Assembly: GCF_014641945.1 (NCBI RefSeq)
Contig: NZ_BMIJ01000008.1
Span: 124,001-188,000, forward strand
DNA: 64,000 nt
Reading direction: 5' to 3'
Source: Marinobacterium zhoushanense
Lineage (GTDB): Bacteria; Pseudomonadota; Gammaproteobacteria; Pseudomonadales; Balneatricaceae
The notes below the pieces were generated by a model. The model did no database searches, was not told the origin of the DNA, and saw only the letters and a list, made by a program, of their open reading frames with translations. Both the position numbers and the translations under genes were made by a program. Positions 1 to 8,622 of this stretch are shown here, one piece after another. Every line of letters begins with the position of its first letter. Positions within the stretch are counted from its first letter, which is position 1.

Positions 1-343
1 CTACCGAAATCATCATCGCCAGCAGCACCACGGTGGTCAGTTGCGCGCCGTTCGGCCGGGGATGCTGCAGCACCACCTCCGGCTGTTCGGCATCGATCAG
101 CAGGTTGCGCTCAAGCTCGAGCTTGAGAATCTCGAAGTTTTCATCATCCAAGGTACCGGCGTCGCGTTCATCGGCCAATTCGGCCAGCCGTTCTCGGTAA
201 ATCTCGATATTCTGATGCCGGCGATCATCCCCCTCCTGCACAGCCGCTGCACGGGCACGGCGGGAAGCACGCAGCAGCGGCCAGAACACCACCGCCACGG
301 CGATCAGGGTCAGCAGAGCGATTCCGCCCCAGAGTGCCATCAT
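1..343 (-). CDS. ccmI: CcmI, cytochrome c maturation TPR protein (N-terminal part, cut by window edge)
   Basis: Only the first 114 codons lie in the window; the frame runs open through the left edge. The protein begins MMALWGGIALLTLI, a hydrophobic membrane segment, followed by a charged stretch (LRASRRARAA, then IEIYRERLAELADERDAGTL) that is characteristic of CcmI/CycH, and a second hydrophobic segment (LTTVVLLAMMISV) at the edge. CcmI holds apocytochrome c in the periplasm for heme ligation by CcmF/CcmH. The start overlaps the ccmH stop as ATGA, so the two are translationally coupled in the ccm operon. The identity rests on this N-terminal pattern and on position; the TPR domain is not visible. 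Confidence 0.88.
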   Translation of the reverse strand, partial: MMALWGGIALLTLIAVAVVFWPLLRASRRARAAAVQEGDDRRHQNIEIYRERLAELADERDAGTLDDENFEILKLELERNLLIDAEQPEVVLQHPRPNGAQLTTVVLLAMMISV

Positions 344-825
344 CGTTTCTTATCCTGTTCCAGCAATTGATTCAGTCGCTCACGCTCAGCTGCGTCCAGT
401 CCCGGCTTGGCATCGGCCGTATCGGAACGGCGACGCCGCCGGCTGATCAACAGCACCACCACGGCACCGATACCCAGCAATACGAACGGGCCATACCAGA
501 GGATCCAGGTCATCTCTGATACGCGCGGTCGATAGAGCACGAACTCGCCGTAGCGCGTAACCATGAAATCAACCACCTCATCGTCGCTGGCACCCTGATT
601 CAGCATCCGGTAAACCTCACGCCGCAGGTCCGAGGCGATCGGTGAGTTGGAGTCGGCGATGTTGTTGTTCTGGCATTTGGGGCAACGCAGCTCTTCGGTC
701 AGTTGCTGAAAACGCTCCTCGGTGGCCTCGTCGTCAAACTCGTAGGCCTCGATGGCCGCCTGAGCCGTCGCGGCCGCCAGGAGCAGTGCACTGCCAAGAA
801 AAAAAGAATGCAGCCAGGGTCTCAT
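340..825 (-). CDS. ccmH: CcmH, apocytochrome c thiol reductase / heme lyase subunit
   Basis: This 161-residue protein has a signal-peptide-like N-terminus, the motif LRCPKC (Cys48 and Cys51) followed by QNNNIADSNS, and a C-terminal membrane segment near residues 107-130 ending in RRRRR. This is the short CcmH/CycL/NrfF type. The periplasmic cysteine pair reduces the CXXCH disulfide of apocytochrome c before heme attachment. I chose the ATG at 825 over the GTG three bases upstream because GGAGGGG is well spaced and the ATG overlaps the ccmG stop as TGATG. The downstream ccmI overlaps as ATGA. Confidence 0.96.
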   Translation of the reverse strand: MRPWLHSFFLGSALLLAAATAQAAIEAYEFDDEATEERFQQLTEELRCPKCQNNNIADSNSPIASDLRREVYRMLNQGASDDEVVDFMVTRYGEFVLYRPRVSEMTWILWYGPFVLLGIGAVVVLLISRRRRRSDTADAKPGLDAAERERLNQLLEQDKKR

Positions 826-1358
826 CACGCATCCCCTCCCGCCAATTGATCCATGACCTGCTTAAGCTGTTTCCAGACTGTGGCATCGACTGCACCGACA
901 TGGCGATAACGGATAACTCCCTGAGCATCGATAACGTAGGTCTCAGGCGCACCGTAGACCCCCAGGTCGATACCCAGCGAGCCCTCCTGATCGAGAACCA
1001 CCTCCGCGTAGGGGTCGAGATAGCGCTTGAGCCACTCACGCGCTTTCAACGGTTCATCCTTGTAGTTGATGCCATAGATGGTCACCCCCTGCTGTGCCAA
1101 CTGGTTGAGGAAGGTGTGCTCCTCCTTACAGGTCGGGCACCAGGTGGCCCAGACATTGACCAGTGCTGGCCGCCCCTTTAGGTCAGCTTCGGTCATCATC
1201 CGCTCCGGCTCGGTTAGCGAGGCGAGCTGGAACTGGGGAAACGGCTGGTTCAGGCGTGCCGAGGGCAGCTCGGTCGGGTCAATTGACAGTCCGCGCCAGA
1301 GGAAATAGCCCAGGCCGATAAAGATCAACAGCGGTACGAAGAGCAAGATGCGACGCAT
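825..1358 (-). CDS. ccmG: CcmG/DsbE periplasmic thioredoxin
   Basis: A 177-residue protein with an uncleaved N-terminal membrane anchor (residues 4-20) and a thioredoxin fold carrying the active site WCPTCKEEH (Cys74, Cys77). The later GVYGAPETYVID contains the cis-proline loop typical of CcmG/DsbE. It passes reducing equivalents from CcmD/DsbD-type proteins to CcmH and apocytochrome c on the periplasmic side. It sits between ccmF and ccmH, the usual order, with a 24-base gap to ccmF and an overlap with ccmH. Confidence 0.96.
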   Translation of the reverse strand: MRRILLFVPLLIFIGLGYFLWRGLSIDPTELPSARLNQPFPQFQLASLTEPERMMTEADLKGRPALVNVWATWCPTCKEEHTFLNQLAQQGVTIYGINYKDEPLKAREWLKRYLDPYAEVVLDQEGSLGIDLGVYGAPETYVIDAQGVIRYRHVGAVDATVWKQLKQVMDQLAGGDA

Positions 1359-1382
1359 AGTCAGTCTTTCCTATCCAGGTAT

Positions 1383-3338
1383 TCAGGCGCCAGCCAAATC
1401 TCGGCGCGCCTGCTTACGGTAACGCGGGTCGGTGGCGGCCAACAGTCCGCCGATGGTCATCATCAGTCCGCCGAGCCAGAGCCAACGCACGAAGGGCTTG
1501 TACTGTACCCGCACGGCCCAGGCGTCACCGCCCAGAGACTCACCGAGTGCGACATAGAGATCGCGGAACAGGCCGGGGTCAATAGCAGCCTCGGTCATGA
1601 CGTTGCCACGCGCCGTGTAAAGACGCTTTTCCGGGTACATCTCGGTGTACGGCTCGCCTTGGTACAACACCCGAATCACACCGGTATCGGAGTGGAAGTT
1701 CGGGCCATCGACCTTGCGGATGCCGTCGAATACGAACTCGTAGTCATAGAACTGTTTACGGTCACCCGGTTCCATCCTCAGGTCGCTGTGCTCACTGAAG
1801 GTGGAGACCAAGGCGATACCGACCACCAGCACGGCTATACCGCCATGCGCCAGCACCATGCCGTAGTAGGCGCGAGACTGGCCGAGGAGGGCCGACAGGC
1901 CGGCACTTTTGTTACGCATCCGATTGGCCAGATCGCGCCCGCCGGTAAACACCACCCACCAGGCCAGCAACAGCCCGGCAGAGACCCAGAAGCCCGGCCA
2001 ATACGGCAGCAGATACAGCGACAGGGCGCCAGCCAACACCGCCAGCACTCCTGGCAACCAGAGCTGACCAATCAACAGCTGTAGCGATGTCTGCTTCCAA
2101 CGCAGCAGTACTCCTACCCCCATCGTCAGCACCAACAGGCTCCCCAGAGGCACGAACAGGGCATTGAAATAGGGAGGCCCCACCGAGATTTTACCCAGGT
2201 TGAGCGCATCGACCAGCAGCGGATAGAGCGTCCCCAGCAGTACCGTGGCACAGCAAACGGTGAGCAGTACATTGTTGATCAGCATGAAGCTTTCACGCGA
2301 AAGCAAGCCGAAGCTCGACTCGCTTTTGACATGCGATGCCTTGATCGCATACAGCAACAGCGAACCGCCGATACTGATCGCCAGCAGCGCAAGGATAAAG
2401 AACCCCCGGTCGGGGTCCGAGGCGAAGGCATGCACCGAGGTCAACACGCCCGAACGCACCAGGAAGGTGCCGAGCAGACTCAGCGAAAACGCGAAGATCG
2501 CCAGCAGCACCGTCCAGCTTTTGAACACACCACGCTTTTCGGTCACCGCCAGGCTATGTACCAGTGCCGTGCCGATCAGCCAGGGCATCAGCGAGGCGTT
2601 TTCCACGGGATCCCAGAACCACCAGCCGCCCCAGCCCAGTTCGTAATAGGCCCACCAGCTGCCCAACGCGATCCCCAAGGTCAGAAACGCCCAGGCAACC
2701 ACCGTCCAGGGCCTGGACCAACGCGCCCAGGCCGTATCGAGCCGGCCACTGAGCAGGGCCGCGATGGCGAAAGCAAAGGCAACCGAGAAACCAACGTAGC
2801 CCATGTACAGCATCGGCGGATGCATGATCAGGCCGATATCCTGCAACAGCGGGTTAAGGTCGGCGCCCTGCTCCGGAATCCTCGGCAGGTAACGCTCAAA
2901 CGGGCTGGAGGTGAACAGGATAAACAGGGTAAAGCCGATGGTGATCAGGCCCATGACGGAGAGCACGCGCGCCTGAATGTCCTCCGGCAGGTTGCCACTC
3001 TTCAACGCCACGGCCAGCGTCCAGCCGGTCAGGATCAGCAGCCACAGCAGCAGCGAGCCCTCATGCCCCCCCCATACCGCACTCAACCGGTAATACCAGG
3101 GCAGGGCGGTATTGGAGTTGCTGGCCACGTAGGCGACTGAAAAATCGCTTTGCAGAAACGACCAGCTCAGGCAGAGGAAGCTGAACAGCACGAAGCCGAA
3201 CATGGCGATCGCCAGTGGGCGGGCGTAGCTGCACCAAAGGGCATTGCCTACCGTCGCCCCAATCATCGGTATCGTACCCAGCAGCACGGCCAGGCAGGCA
3301 GTCAGTATCAGCGCGTATTGACCAAGTTCCGGAATCAT
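1383..3338 (-). CDS. ccmF: CcmF, heme lyase core subunit
   Basis: A 651-residue polytopic inner-membrane protein of normal family length. It shows the conserved periplasmic signature WGGHEGSLLLW near residues 89-99, the histidine segment HPPMLYMGY (173-181) and the WWD heme-handling motif WGGWWFWDPVENASL near 236-250. CcmF takes heme from holo-CcmE and, with CcmH and CcmI, ligates it to the CXXCH motif of c-type cytochromes. The ATG overlaps the ccmE stop (ATGA), indicating coupling. The C-terminal periplasmic loop and last transmembrane segment are intact. Confidence 0.98.
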   Translation of the reverse strand: MIPELGQYALILTACLAVLLGTIPMIGATVGNALWCSYARPLAIAMFGFVLFSFLCLSWSFLQSDFSVAYVASNSNTALPWYYRLSAVWGGHEGSLLLWLLILTGWTLAVALKSGNLPEDIQARVLSVMGLITIGFTLFILFTSSPFERYLPRIPEQGADLNPLLQDIGLIMHPPMLYMGYVGFSVAFAFAIAALLSGRLDTAWARWSRPWTVVAWAFLTLGIALGSWWAYYELGWGGWWFWDPVENASLMPWLIGTALVHSLAVTEKRGVFKSWTVLLAIFAFSLSLLGTFLVRSGVLTSVHAFASDPDRGFFILALLAISIGGSLLLYAIKASHVKSESSFGLLSRESFMLINNVLLTVCCATVLLGTLYPLLVDALNLGKISVGPPYFNALFVPLGSLLVLTMGVGVLLRWKQTSLQLLIGQLWLPGVLAVLAGALSLYLLPYWPGFWVSAGLLLAWWVVFTGGRDLANRMRNKSAGLSALLGQSRAYYGMVLAHGGIAVLVVGIALVSTFSEHSDLRMEPGDRKQFYDYEFVFDGIRKVDGPNFHSDTGVIRVLYQGEPYTEMYPEKRLYTARGNVMTEAAIDPGLFRDLYVALGESLGGDAWAVRVQYKPFVRWLWLGGLMMTIGGLLAATDPRYRKQARRDLAGA

Positions 3339-3796
3339 TTATTGAACTCCTGACCCGCGGGCTTGGGCATCTTGCCTGCCTTTTCCAACGCTTCCGCCAC
3401 CTCTGGCGGCATGTAGTTCTCGTCATGTTTGGCCAGTACTTCCACCGCCTGCAGTACACCCCGGCTGTCCAGCTCACCCTGGGCCACTATCCCCTGCCCT
3501 TCACGGAACAGGTCGGGCAGAATACCGGTGTACTCCACGCGCACGACCTTATCGTAATCGGTGATATCGAAACTGACCGCCAGGCTTTCGGTAGAGCGCT
3601 GCACACTGCCATCCACGACCATGCCACCGGCACGGATACGGGTACCCTGCGGAGCCTCGCCCTCAGCGATCTGGCTTGGCGAGTAGAACAGGTTGATATT
3701 CTGGTTCAGGGCGAACAGGGTCAACCCCACCGCCACGCCGACACCGACGACGATAAAAAGAACGATCAGCAGGCGCTGTTTGCGTTTCGGATTCAT
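3335..3796 (-). CDS. ccmE: CcmE, periplasmic heme chaperone
   Basis: A 153-residue protein with one N-terminal membrane anchor (residues 9-30), a beta-barrel OB-fold and the motif LAKHDENYMP. His124 is the residue that binds heme covalently and Tyr128 an axial ligand position (HxxxY). It receives heme at the CcmCD-AB complex and hands it to CcmF. The start overlaps the ccmD stop and the end overlaps ccmF, both as ATGA. Confidence 0.97.
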   Translation of the reverse strand: MNPKRKQRLLIVLFIVVGVGVAVGLTLFALNQNINLFYSPSQIAEGEAPQGTRIRAGGMVVDGSVQRSTESLAVSFDITDYDKVVRVEYTGILPDLFREGQGIVAQGELDSRGVLQAVEVLAKHDENYMPPEVAEALEKAGKMPKPAGQEFNK

Positions 3797-3972
3797 GAGC
3801 CATTGCTCTCCCTCAGTAGACGGCGGGTCAACTGCGCGCGCAGACGCTTGCCGGCCTGTAGCGGTGCGATCAGATTTGCCAGAATCACCACCAGGCCAAG
3901 CCCATAACTGAGCCAGACATAGAGGCCGTGCCCACCCATCGTCAAAAATTCGGAAATGGAGTTGAAACTCAC
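3793..3972 (-). CDS. ccmD: CcmD, small heme-exporter subunit
   Basis: A 59-residue gene starting at GTG. The translation begins VSFNSISEFLTMGGHGLYVW, has one membrane helix (about residues 18-38) and ends in a basic tail (KRLRAQLTRRLLRES). The GGHGxYVW segment before the helix is the CcmD signature. CcmD keeps CcmE bound to CcmC and is needed for release of holo-CcmE. The stop overlaps the ccmE ATG, and an AGG-type ribosome site precedes the GTG. Small size and the alternative start make this gene easy to miss. Confidence 0.93.
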   Translation of the reverse strand: MSFNSISEFLTMGGHGLYVWLSYGLGLVVILANLIAPLQAGKRLRAQLTRRLLRESNGS

Positions 3973-3999
3973 ACCTACCTCGCTCGCACCACTTAATAA

Positions 4000-4764
4000 T
4001 TAGACAGCAGAATTAGACAGCAGTATTTCCTTGACCCAACCGGCACGACGCTCACGGCGCAAAATTTCGTTGCGCAGACGCATCATCAGTGTGACGGCAA
4101 AGAACAGGTAGAAACCGACCACCATGACCAGCAGCGGCAGCCACATCTCCGCAGGCATGGCCGGTTTTTCGGTCAGTTTGAAGGTTGCCGGCTGGTGCAG
4201 CGTATTCCACCACTCTACCGAGTACTTGATGATCGGAATATTGACCAGCCCTACCAGCGCCAGCACCGCACTCGCCTGTGCAGCGGTAGACTCGCTCTCG
4301 ATGGCGGAGTTCAATGCCATGACGCCAAGATAGAGGAAAAACAGAATCAGCATCGAGGTCAGGCGAGCATCCCAGACCCACCAGGAGCCCCAGGTCGGCT
4401 TGCCCCAGATCGCGCCGGTGAGCAGCGCCAGTACCGCCAAGGATGCGCCAACCGGTGCGCAGGACTTGGCCACCATATCGGCCACCTTCATCTTCCAGAT
4501 CAGCCCTATAGCGCCAGCAATCGCCATCAGCATATAGCAGGACTGGGCCAGGATCGCTGACGGCACATGCAGATAGATGATCCTGAAGCTGTTGCCCTGC
4601 TGGTAATCAGCAGGTGCAAACAGCAATGCCCAGACCGTGCCGCCGATCAGCAGCACCAGCGCGGCGATCGTAAAACCGGGCAGCAGCTTGCCACAGATCT
4701 GATAGCACCAGCGCGGAGAGGCCAGTTGATAAAACCAGCGTGGCATCCATTTCTTATCCGACAT
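4000..4764 (-). CDS. ccmC: CcmC, heme-handling membrane protein
   Basis: A 254-residue six-helix inner-membrane protein. The WWD motif GSWWVWDARLTS (about residues 126-137) and the periplasmic histidines His66 (YLHVPSA) and His190 (WWNTLHQP) form the heme-binding face. CcmC presents heme to CcmE to form the covalent CcmE-heme adduct. It lies 2 bases downstream of ccmB and 27 bases upstream of ccmD. Length and motif spacing are normal. Confidence 0.97.
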   Translation of the reverse strand: MSDKKWMPRWFYQLASPRWCYQICGKLLPGFTIAALVLLIGGTVWALLFAPADYQQGNSFRIIYLHVPSAILAQSCYMLMAIAGAIGLIWKMKVADMVAKSCAPVGASLAVLALLTGAIWGKPTWGSWWVWDARLTSMLILFFLYLGVMALNSAIESESTAAQASAVLALVGLVNIPIIKYSVEWWNTLHQPATFKLTEKPAMPAEMWLPLLVMVVGFYLFFAVTLMMRLRNEILRRERRAGWVKEILLSNSAV

Positions 4765-4766
4765 AA

Positions 4767-5486
4767 CTATCCACTCACCGAAATTCGTAACGCGGCACCG
4801 ATCGCCAGAGGCGCGAGTGCCAGTCCCAGCGCCAGCAAGGCACCAAGCAGAGCCAGGTAACCGCCCAGAGGCAGTCCGGTTACGGCGGCCTGTACCGCAC
4901 TGGTACCGAAGATCAGCACCGGTATGTAGAGCGGCAGCACCAGCAGCGAAATCAACACACCGCCGCGCTTGAGCCCTACGGTCAATGCGGCACCTATCGC
5001 CCCGACCAGGCTCAACGTAGGCGTGCCGATCAACAGGCTCAACATCAGCCCCGGCATCCCCTCGGCGGGAAGAAACAGCATCACCGCGATGACCGGTGCC
5101 ACCAGGGTCAGTGCCAGTCCACTGAGCATCCAGTGCGCCAACACCTTGGCCAGGACGACGATAAACAGTGGCTGAGGACTGAGCAGCAGCTGTTCAAGTG
5201 AGCCGTCGTCGAAATCGGTTCGAAACAGCCCATCCATCGATAACAGGGTGGCCAGTAGTGCCGCCACCCACAACGCCCCCGGTGCCAGTTGAGCCAGGAA
5301 ACCGGGCTCCGGACTCACACCCAGAGGAAACAGCGTAATCACCATCAAAAAGAAGATCAGCGGATTGACCAGCTCACTCTTGCGGCGCAGCGATAACATC
5401 AGGTCACGCCTGAGCGTGGCCATGAACAACCCGCCCGGCCCGATCTGGGCCTGTTCGGCTGCGGCGTTAGTTAGCAGATCCGCCAT
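4767..5486 (-). CDS. ccmB: CcmB, ABC-type heme exporter permease
   Basis: A 239-residue membrane protein with six hydrophobic segments. The cytoplasmic N-terminal region reads TLRRDLMLSLRRKSELVNPLIFF, the conserved CcmB opening. It is the permease partner of CcmA in the complex that releases holo-CcmE from CcmCD. The ATG at 5486 overlaps the ccmA stop (TGATG) and is preferred to the TTG one codon earlier. The first 22 residues may be an extension, since the conserved part begins at MATLRRD. Confidence 0.95.
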   Translation of the reverse strand: MADLLTNAAAEQAQIGPGGLFMATLRRDLMLSLRRKSELVNPLIFFLMVITLFPLGVSPEPGFLAQLAPGALWVAALLATLLSMDGLFRTDFDDGSLEQLLLSPQPLFIVVLAKVLAHWMLSGLALTLVAPVIAVMLFLPAEGMPGLMLSLLIGTPTLSLVGAIGAALTVGLKRGGVLISLLVLPLYIPVLIFGTSAVQAAVTGLPLGGYLALLGALLALGLALAPLAIGAALRISVSG

Positions 5487-6109
5487 CAAGTTCCACCCTG
5501 CTGGTCCAGATTTATCGAGCGCACGGCGCTGCTCCCCTGCAGATCCTGGTGCGTGGTCAGGATGACGCTGCCACCGCGGGCGATATGGCGACCGATCAGG
5601 GCTTCCTTCGCCGCTACGCCGCGCTTGTCGATCGCGGTAAAGGGTTCATCGAGAATCCACAGCGGTGCATCGCTGAGATAGAGGCGCGACAGCGAAACAC
5701 GCCGGTGCTGGCCTGCGGAGAGCGAATGGCAGGGCACATCCTCGAAACCGCGCAGGCCGACCTGCTCCAGCGCTTCACTGACCCTGGAGGCGTCAAGCGA
5801 GGGGTGCAGGGCACAGTACCAGCGCAGGTTCTCCTCCGGCGTCAGCAGCGCCTTGACCCCCGGTTGATGTCCGAAATAGAGCAGCTCGCGGCAAAACTGG
5901 TCGCGAACATCATCGATGGGTTCACCACGCCAGTAGATCTCGCCCTCATAATTGCGCGACAGGCCGCTGAGGATACGCAACAGGGTGGTCTTTCCGCTGC
6001 CGTTGGCCCCCTCTATCTGGACAATCTCACCGGCATCGACGGAGAACCCCAGACCTTCGAAAAGCACACGGTCATCCCGTTCACAGAACAGGTTTTCCAC
6101 TTTTAACAT
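5486..6109 (-). CDS. ccmA: CcmA, ATPase of the heme-release ABC complex
   Basis: A 207-residue ABC ATPase with Walker A GANGSGKTT (about residues 34-42), the signature LSAGQHRRVSLSRL and Walker B LWILDEPFTAID, then the H-loop LTTHQD. I start at the ATG giving MLKVENLFCE, where similarity to CcmA begins; a GTG 27 bases upstream is in frame but its only purine-rich site overlaps it. CcmA drives ATP-dependent release of holo-CcmE from CcmC/D. It is the first gene of the operon, behind the promoter at 6215-6243. Confidence 0.96.
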   Translation of the reverse strand: MLKVENLFCERDDRVLFEGLGFSVDAGEIVQIEGANGSGKTTLLRILSGLSRNYEGEIYWRGEPIDDVRDQFCRELLYFGHQPGVKALLTPEENLRWYCALHPSLDASRVSEALEQVGLRGFEDVPCHSLSAGQHRRVSLSRLYLSDAPLWILDEPFTAIDKRGVAAKEALIGRHIARGGSVILTTHQDLQGSSAVRSINLDQQGGT

Positions 6110-6214
6110 CGGCCCGGACAAACAGTGACTCTCCACCCTTGATTATTCGCCGCCTGCAGCGATTAATGCATACTTCAGTTGTGCCGGCGCTGGCCGACAT
6201 TTTTCAAACGCGCC

Positions 6215-6243
6215 ATTATAAACAGATTCCCCCCCGCCGTCAG
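6215..6243 (-). promoter_or_regulatory. Predicted sigma-70 promoter of the ccm operon
   Basis: On the minus strand a perfect TATAAT (6215-6220) lies 17 bases downstream of CTGACG (6238-6243, 4 of 6 to TTGACA). The leader to ccmA would be about 100 bases. The spacer contains a run of seven G (minus strand). Confidence 0.6.
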
Positions 6244-6279
6244 GCAGGAAGGGGACAACCCGAGTACGATTCGGTCTAA

Positions 6280-6298
6280 GGTTGTAGATTGTACAACC
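6280..6298. promoter_or_regulatory. Inverted repeat between ccmA and the plus-strand fliK-like gene
   Basis: GGTTGTA-GATTG-TACAACC is a perfect 7-base inverted repeat with a 5-base spacer, 26 bases upstream of the GTG of the fliK-like gene. Its left arm contains TTGTAG, which with TAAATC 17 bases on could serve as a weak promoter. It could be a regulator site or a leader hairpin; no regulator can be named. Confidence 0.4.
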
Positions 6299-6323
6299 CC
6301 TGTCTAAATCAGCCTTTTGTGGA

Positions 6324-8324
6324 GTGAACAGGTTGGCACTCACGCTCAGTGTACAGTCGATGCAGACACTCAGTCGCCCTGGTGACAGCCAGGGCGTCGA
6401 CCTGCGCGCGCAACTCGATGCCGGCCGCACGCTGAGCGCCAGTGTAAAGGAAGTCGTCGTTGATACGCAGCGCCCCAACCTGTTCCGGATCAAGGTTGAA
6501 GCACAAAATATGCTGATGGAGCTGATGACCGCGCGCCCCCTCGCCATCGGCGCCCAAGTGACCCTGAACCGCACTGGCGACGGATCGCTGCTGTTGAACC
6601 TTGCAGGCCAGGCCAGGACAACTGGCCGCACTGATTCAGCACCACTAGCTCAACCGCAGCAGACACTACCCACGGCATCACGCGCCGAAAGCGGCACTAC
6701 CAGCAGTGGTGGCATTAGGCTGCAGGTGCCGATCACGCAGCTGCAAAACGAAGCACTGCAGCGTGCACTGCCCCTGAATCAACCGCAAAACGGCAGAGTA
6801 CTGCCCAACGCCGCCACGCCTTCGGCGCCGGTCAGTAATGCTGCAGGCGCCAACACCTCGGCGACGGCGGTTTCGACCTCAAGCAACAGCGCCGCTGCGA
6901 CAGCCGTTAACCCGGCGGCGCCCCAGACATCGCCAGGCATGCGCACACCAGCCACCCCCTCACCGGCAGCGGGCCAGCCCCAGCAGAACTCCGGCAGTAC
7001 TGGCGCGCAATCGCAGCCGGAACTCCTCAGCCGAGCGGCCAACCCGGCGGGGAATGCCACCGAGACAGCGACCAACACACCACGAACCGACACCCTCCCC
7101 TCCTCTTCGACCGCCACCACCACAGGCTCTGCAGCCGGAGCGCCACAGCAGGCGTCCCCTCAGCCGCAAACGCCGATGCCGCCACAGAGCCAGGTCACGC
7201 GGCCATCCGCAGAGCAGCCAGGTCGCGGCGAAGCCGTGGCGGTAAGGCAACCTCCCCCTGCGTCGACGGCGTCCTCTTCGAGGTCCTCGCCTGCGGCCAA
7301 CGGGGAGCCAGCTAATAGCGGTGCGCTGAATAGGACCGGTCCCAACCCGGTGCAGATCTCGGTCAACGGGCAACGGATTGAGCTGCTGACACCACGGCCG
7401 TTACAAGCGGGTATAGGGGTACAATTGACGCGGACCGACCAGCGCAACGTGCAACTGGAGATACTCCCCCCGCGCATAGCAGCGGGCGCACAGCAACGCA
7501 TGCAGGAGGGGCTGCAGCAGATTTTACGCGACAGCCTGCCACAGCAGATCCCCATGGCAGATGCCCTTAACCAGCTGCGCCAGCTCAACCGCGGCAGCGG
7601 CGGCACAGGACGCCAGCAGGACGCCATCGGCCAGGTGGTTCGATCGATGCTGAGCATGTTCAGCGTTTCCACCAAACCCGACGCTCAGGCAACTCGGCAG
7701 GCGGTGGAGCAGCAACTCCACTCCAGCGGCTTGATCGCGGGCAAAAAGGGCGCACAACAGTCAGCCGACGGCAATCCGGCAACCCTGAAAGATCAGCTCG
7801 CCCGCCTGCAACAGCTGGGCGATCGCCTGCCGCCGGAGGCGCGCGAACGCTTCCAATCGCTGTTGCAGGGGATGCAAGCCCGCGCAGCCACGCATCAGGC
7901 ATCGAGCCTGCAACACTGGCAGGATATGCCCGATGGCAGTATCGAGCGCCAATACCGACTTGACCTGCCAGTACGGGTAAACGAGCAACAACTGGAGAAT
8001 ACGGAGATACGCATCACTCAGCACAAACGGCGGGATGAGCAGGACAGATTCATCTCTGAATGGTCTATCACCCTGCACTTCGACCTGCAGGATCTGGGTG
8101 CGATCGACAGCCGAGTCAGCTTGCAGCAGGAGTGGCAACTCAGCGCACGTTTCTGGGCGGAGCGCGGTGCAACCGCTCAACTGATCCGCGACAGACTGGA
8201 AGGCTTTGCCAGCCATCTAAGCAGCTGCGGCTTCGAAATCGATACCCTGCATGTACAGCAGGGGCGTCAACCGCGCGAAACTCCGCCAGCGGTCAGTCGT
8301 CGACTGGTGGATCTGCATACATGA
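6324..8324 (+). CDS. FliK-like hook-length control protein (non-canonical, paired with an FlhB-like protein)
   Basis: A 666-residue protein. The N-terminal part (about 1-95) resembles the folded start of FliK-type proteins. Residues 100-340 are low-complexity, rich in Ala, Pro, Thr, Gln and Ser, as in molecular rulers of hook length. The C-terminal part (about 530-650; RQYRLDLPVRV, SITLHFDLQDLG, FASHLSSCGFEIDTL) fits a diverged Flg_hook domain. The GTG at 6324 abuts GGAG; a TTG at 6333 in the same frame would have that GGAG 8 bases upstream and may be the true start. It ends in an ATGA overlap with the small FlhB-like gene. A second, canonical FliK lies at 27.7-29.6 kb, so this one probably has a different or accessory role. 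The same pair next to ccmA is, as I recall, found in Pseudomonas relatives. Confidence 0.75.
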   Translation: MNRLALTLSVQSMQTLSRPGDSQGVDLRAQLDAGRTLSASVKEVVVDTQRPNLFRIKVEAQNMLMELMTARPLAIGAQVTLNRTGDGSLLLNLAGQARTTGRTDSAPLAQPQQTLPTASRAESGTTSSGGIRLQVPITQLQNEALQRALPLNQPQNGRVLPNAATPSAPVSNAAGANTSATAVSTSSNSAAATAVNPAAPQTSPGMRTPATPSPAAGQPQQNSGSTGAQSQPELLSRAANPAGNATETATNTPRTDTLPSSSTATTTGSAAGAPQQASPQPQTPMPPQSQVTRPSAEQPGRGEAVAVRQPPPASTASSSRSSPAANGEPANSGALNRTGPNPVQISVNGQRIELLTPRPLQAGIGVQLTRTDQRNVQLEILPPRIAAGAQQRMQEGLQQILRDSLPQQIPMADALNQLRQLNRGSGGTGRQQDAIGQVVRSMLSMFSVSTKPDAQATRQAVEQQLHSSGLIAGKKGAQQSADGNPATLKDQLARLQQLGDRLPPEARERFQSLLQGMQARAATHQASSLQHWQDMPDGSIERQYRLDLPVRVNEQQLENTEIRITQHKRRDEQDRFISEWSITLHFDLQDLGAIDSRVSLQQEWQLSARFWAERGATAQLIRDRLEGFASHLSSCGFEIDTLHVQQGRQPRETPPAVSRRLVDLHT

Positions 8325-8617
8325 GCGAACAGGACCCAGACGTACAAGGGCGCAAAGCCATTGCACTACGATACGATCCGGAAACCGGTGCGGCACCGCG
8401 GGTAACGGCCAAGGGCAGCGGTCTGATCGCCGAGCAGATTATCAAGCTCGCCCGCGAACACGACGTGCACATCTATGAAAGCCCCGAACTTCTGGAGGTG
8501 TTGATACACCTCGAACTGGGCGATGAGATTCCGGAAGCCCTCTATCGCGCGATCGCCGAGGTGATCGCCTTCGCATACGGGCTCAAGCCCCAACAGGGTA
8601 ACGAGCCGGCGTCATAA
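8321..8617 (+). CDS. FlhB C-terminal-domain-like protein (FhlB type, EscU/YscU/HrcU switch family)
   Basis: This 98-residue protein matches the part of FlhB that follows its NPTH autocleavage site. Compare KAIALRYDPETGAAPRV here with YAVAIRYDPERGGAPFV in the FlhB of this window; both continue with LAREHDVHIYESPELLEVL-like and ELGDEIPEALYRAIAEV-like segments. It has no membrane domain and no NPTH, so it should be a soluble stand-alone copy of the FlhB cytoplasmic switch subdomain. The ATG overlaps the stop of the FliK-like gene, so the two are coupled. FliK-FlhB contact controls the change from hook to filament export; this pair may tune it. The role is inferred. Confidence 0.85.
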   Translation: MSEQDPDVQGRKAIALRYDPETGAAPRVTAKGSGLIAEQIIKLAREHDVHIYESPELLEVLIHLELGDEIPEALYRAIAEVIAFAYGLKPQQGNEPAS

Positions 8618-8622
8618 CCGCC

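Noticed and set aside
6224..6236. Poly-C tract in the ccm promoter spacer as a contingency locus
   Set aside because: Seven bases is short for slippage-based switching and the ccm genes are housekeeping.
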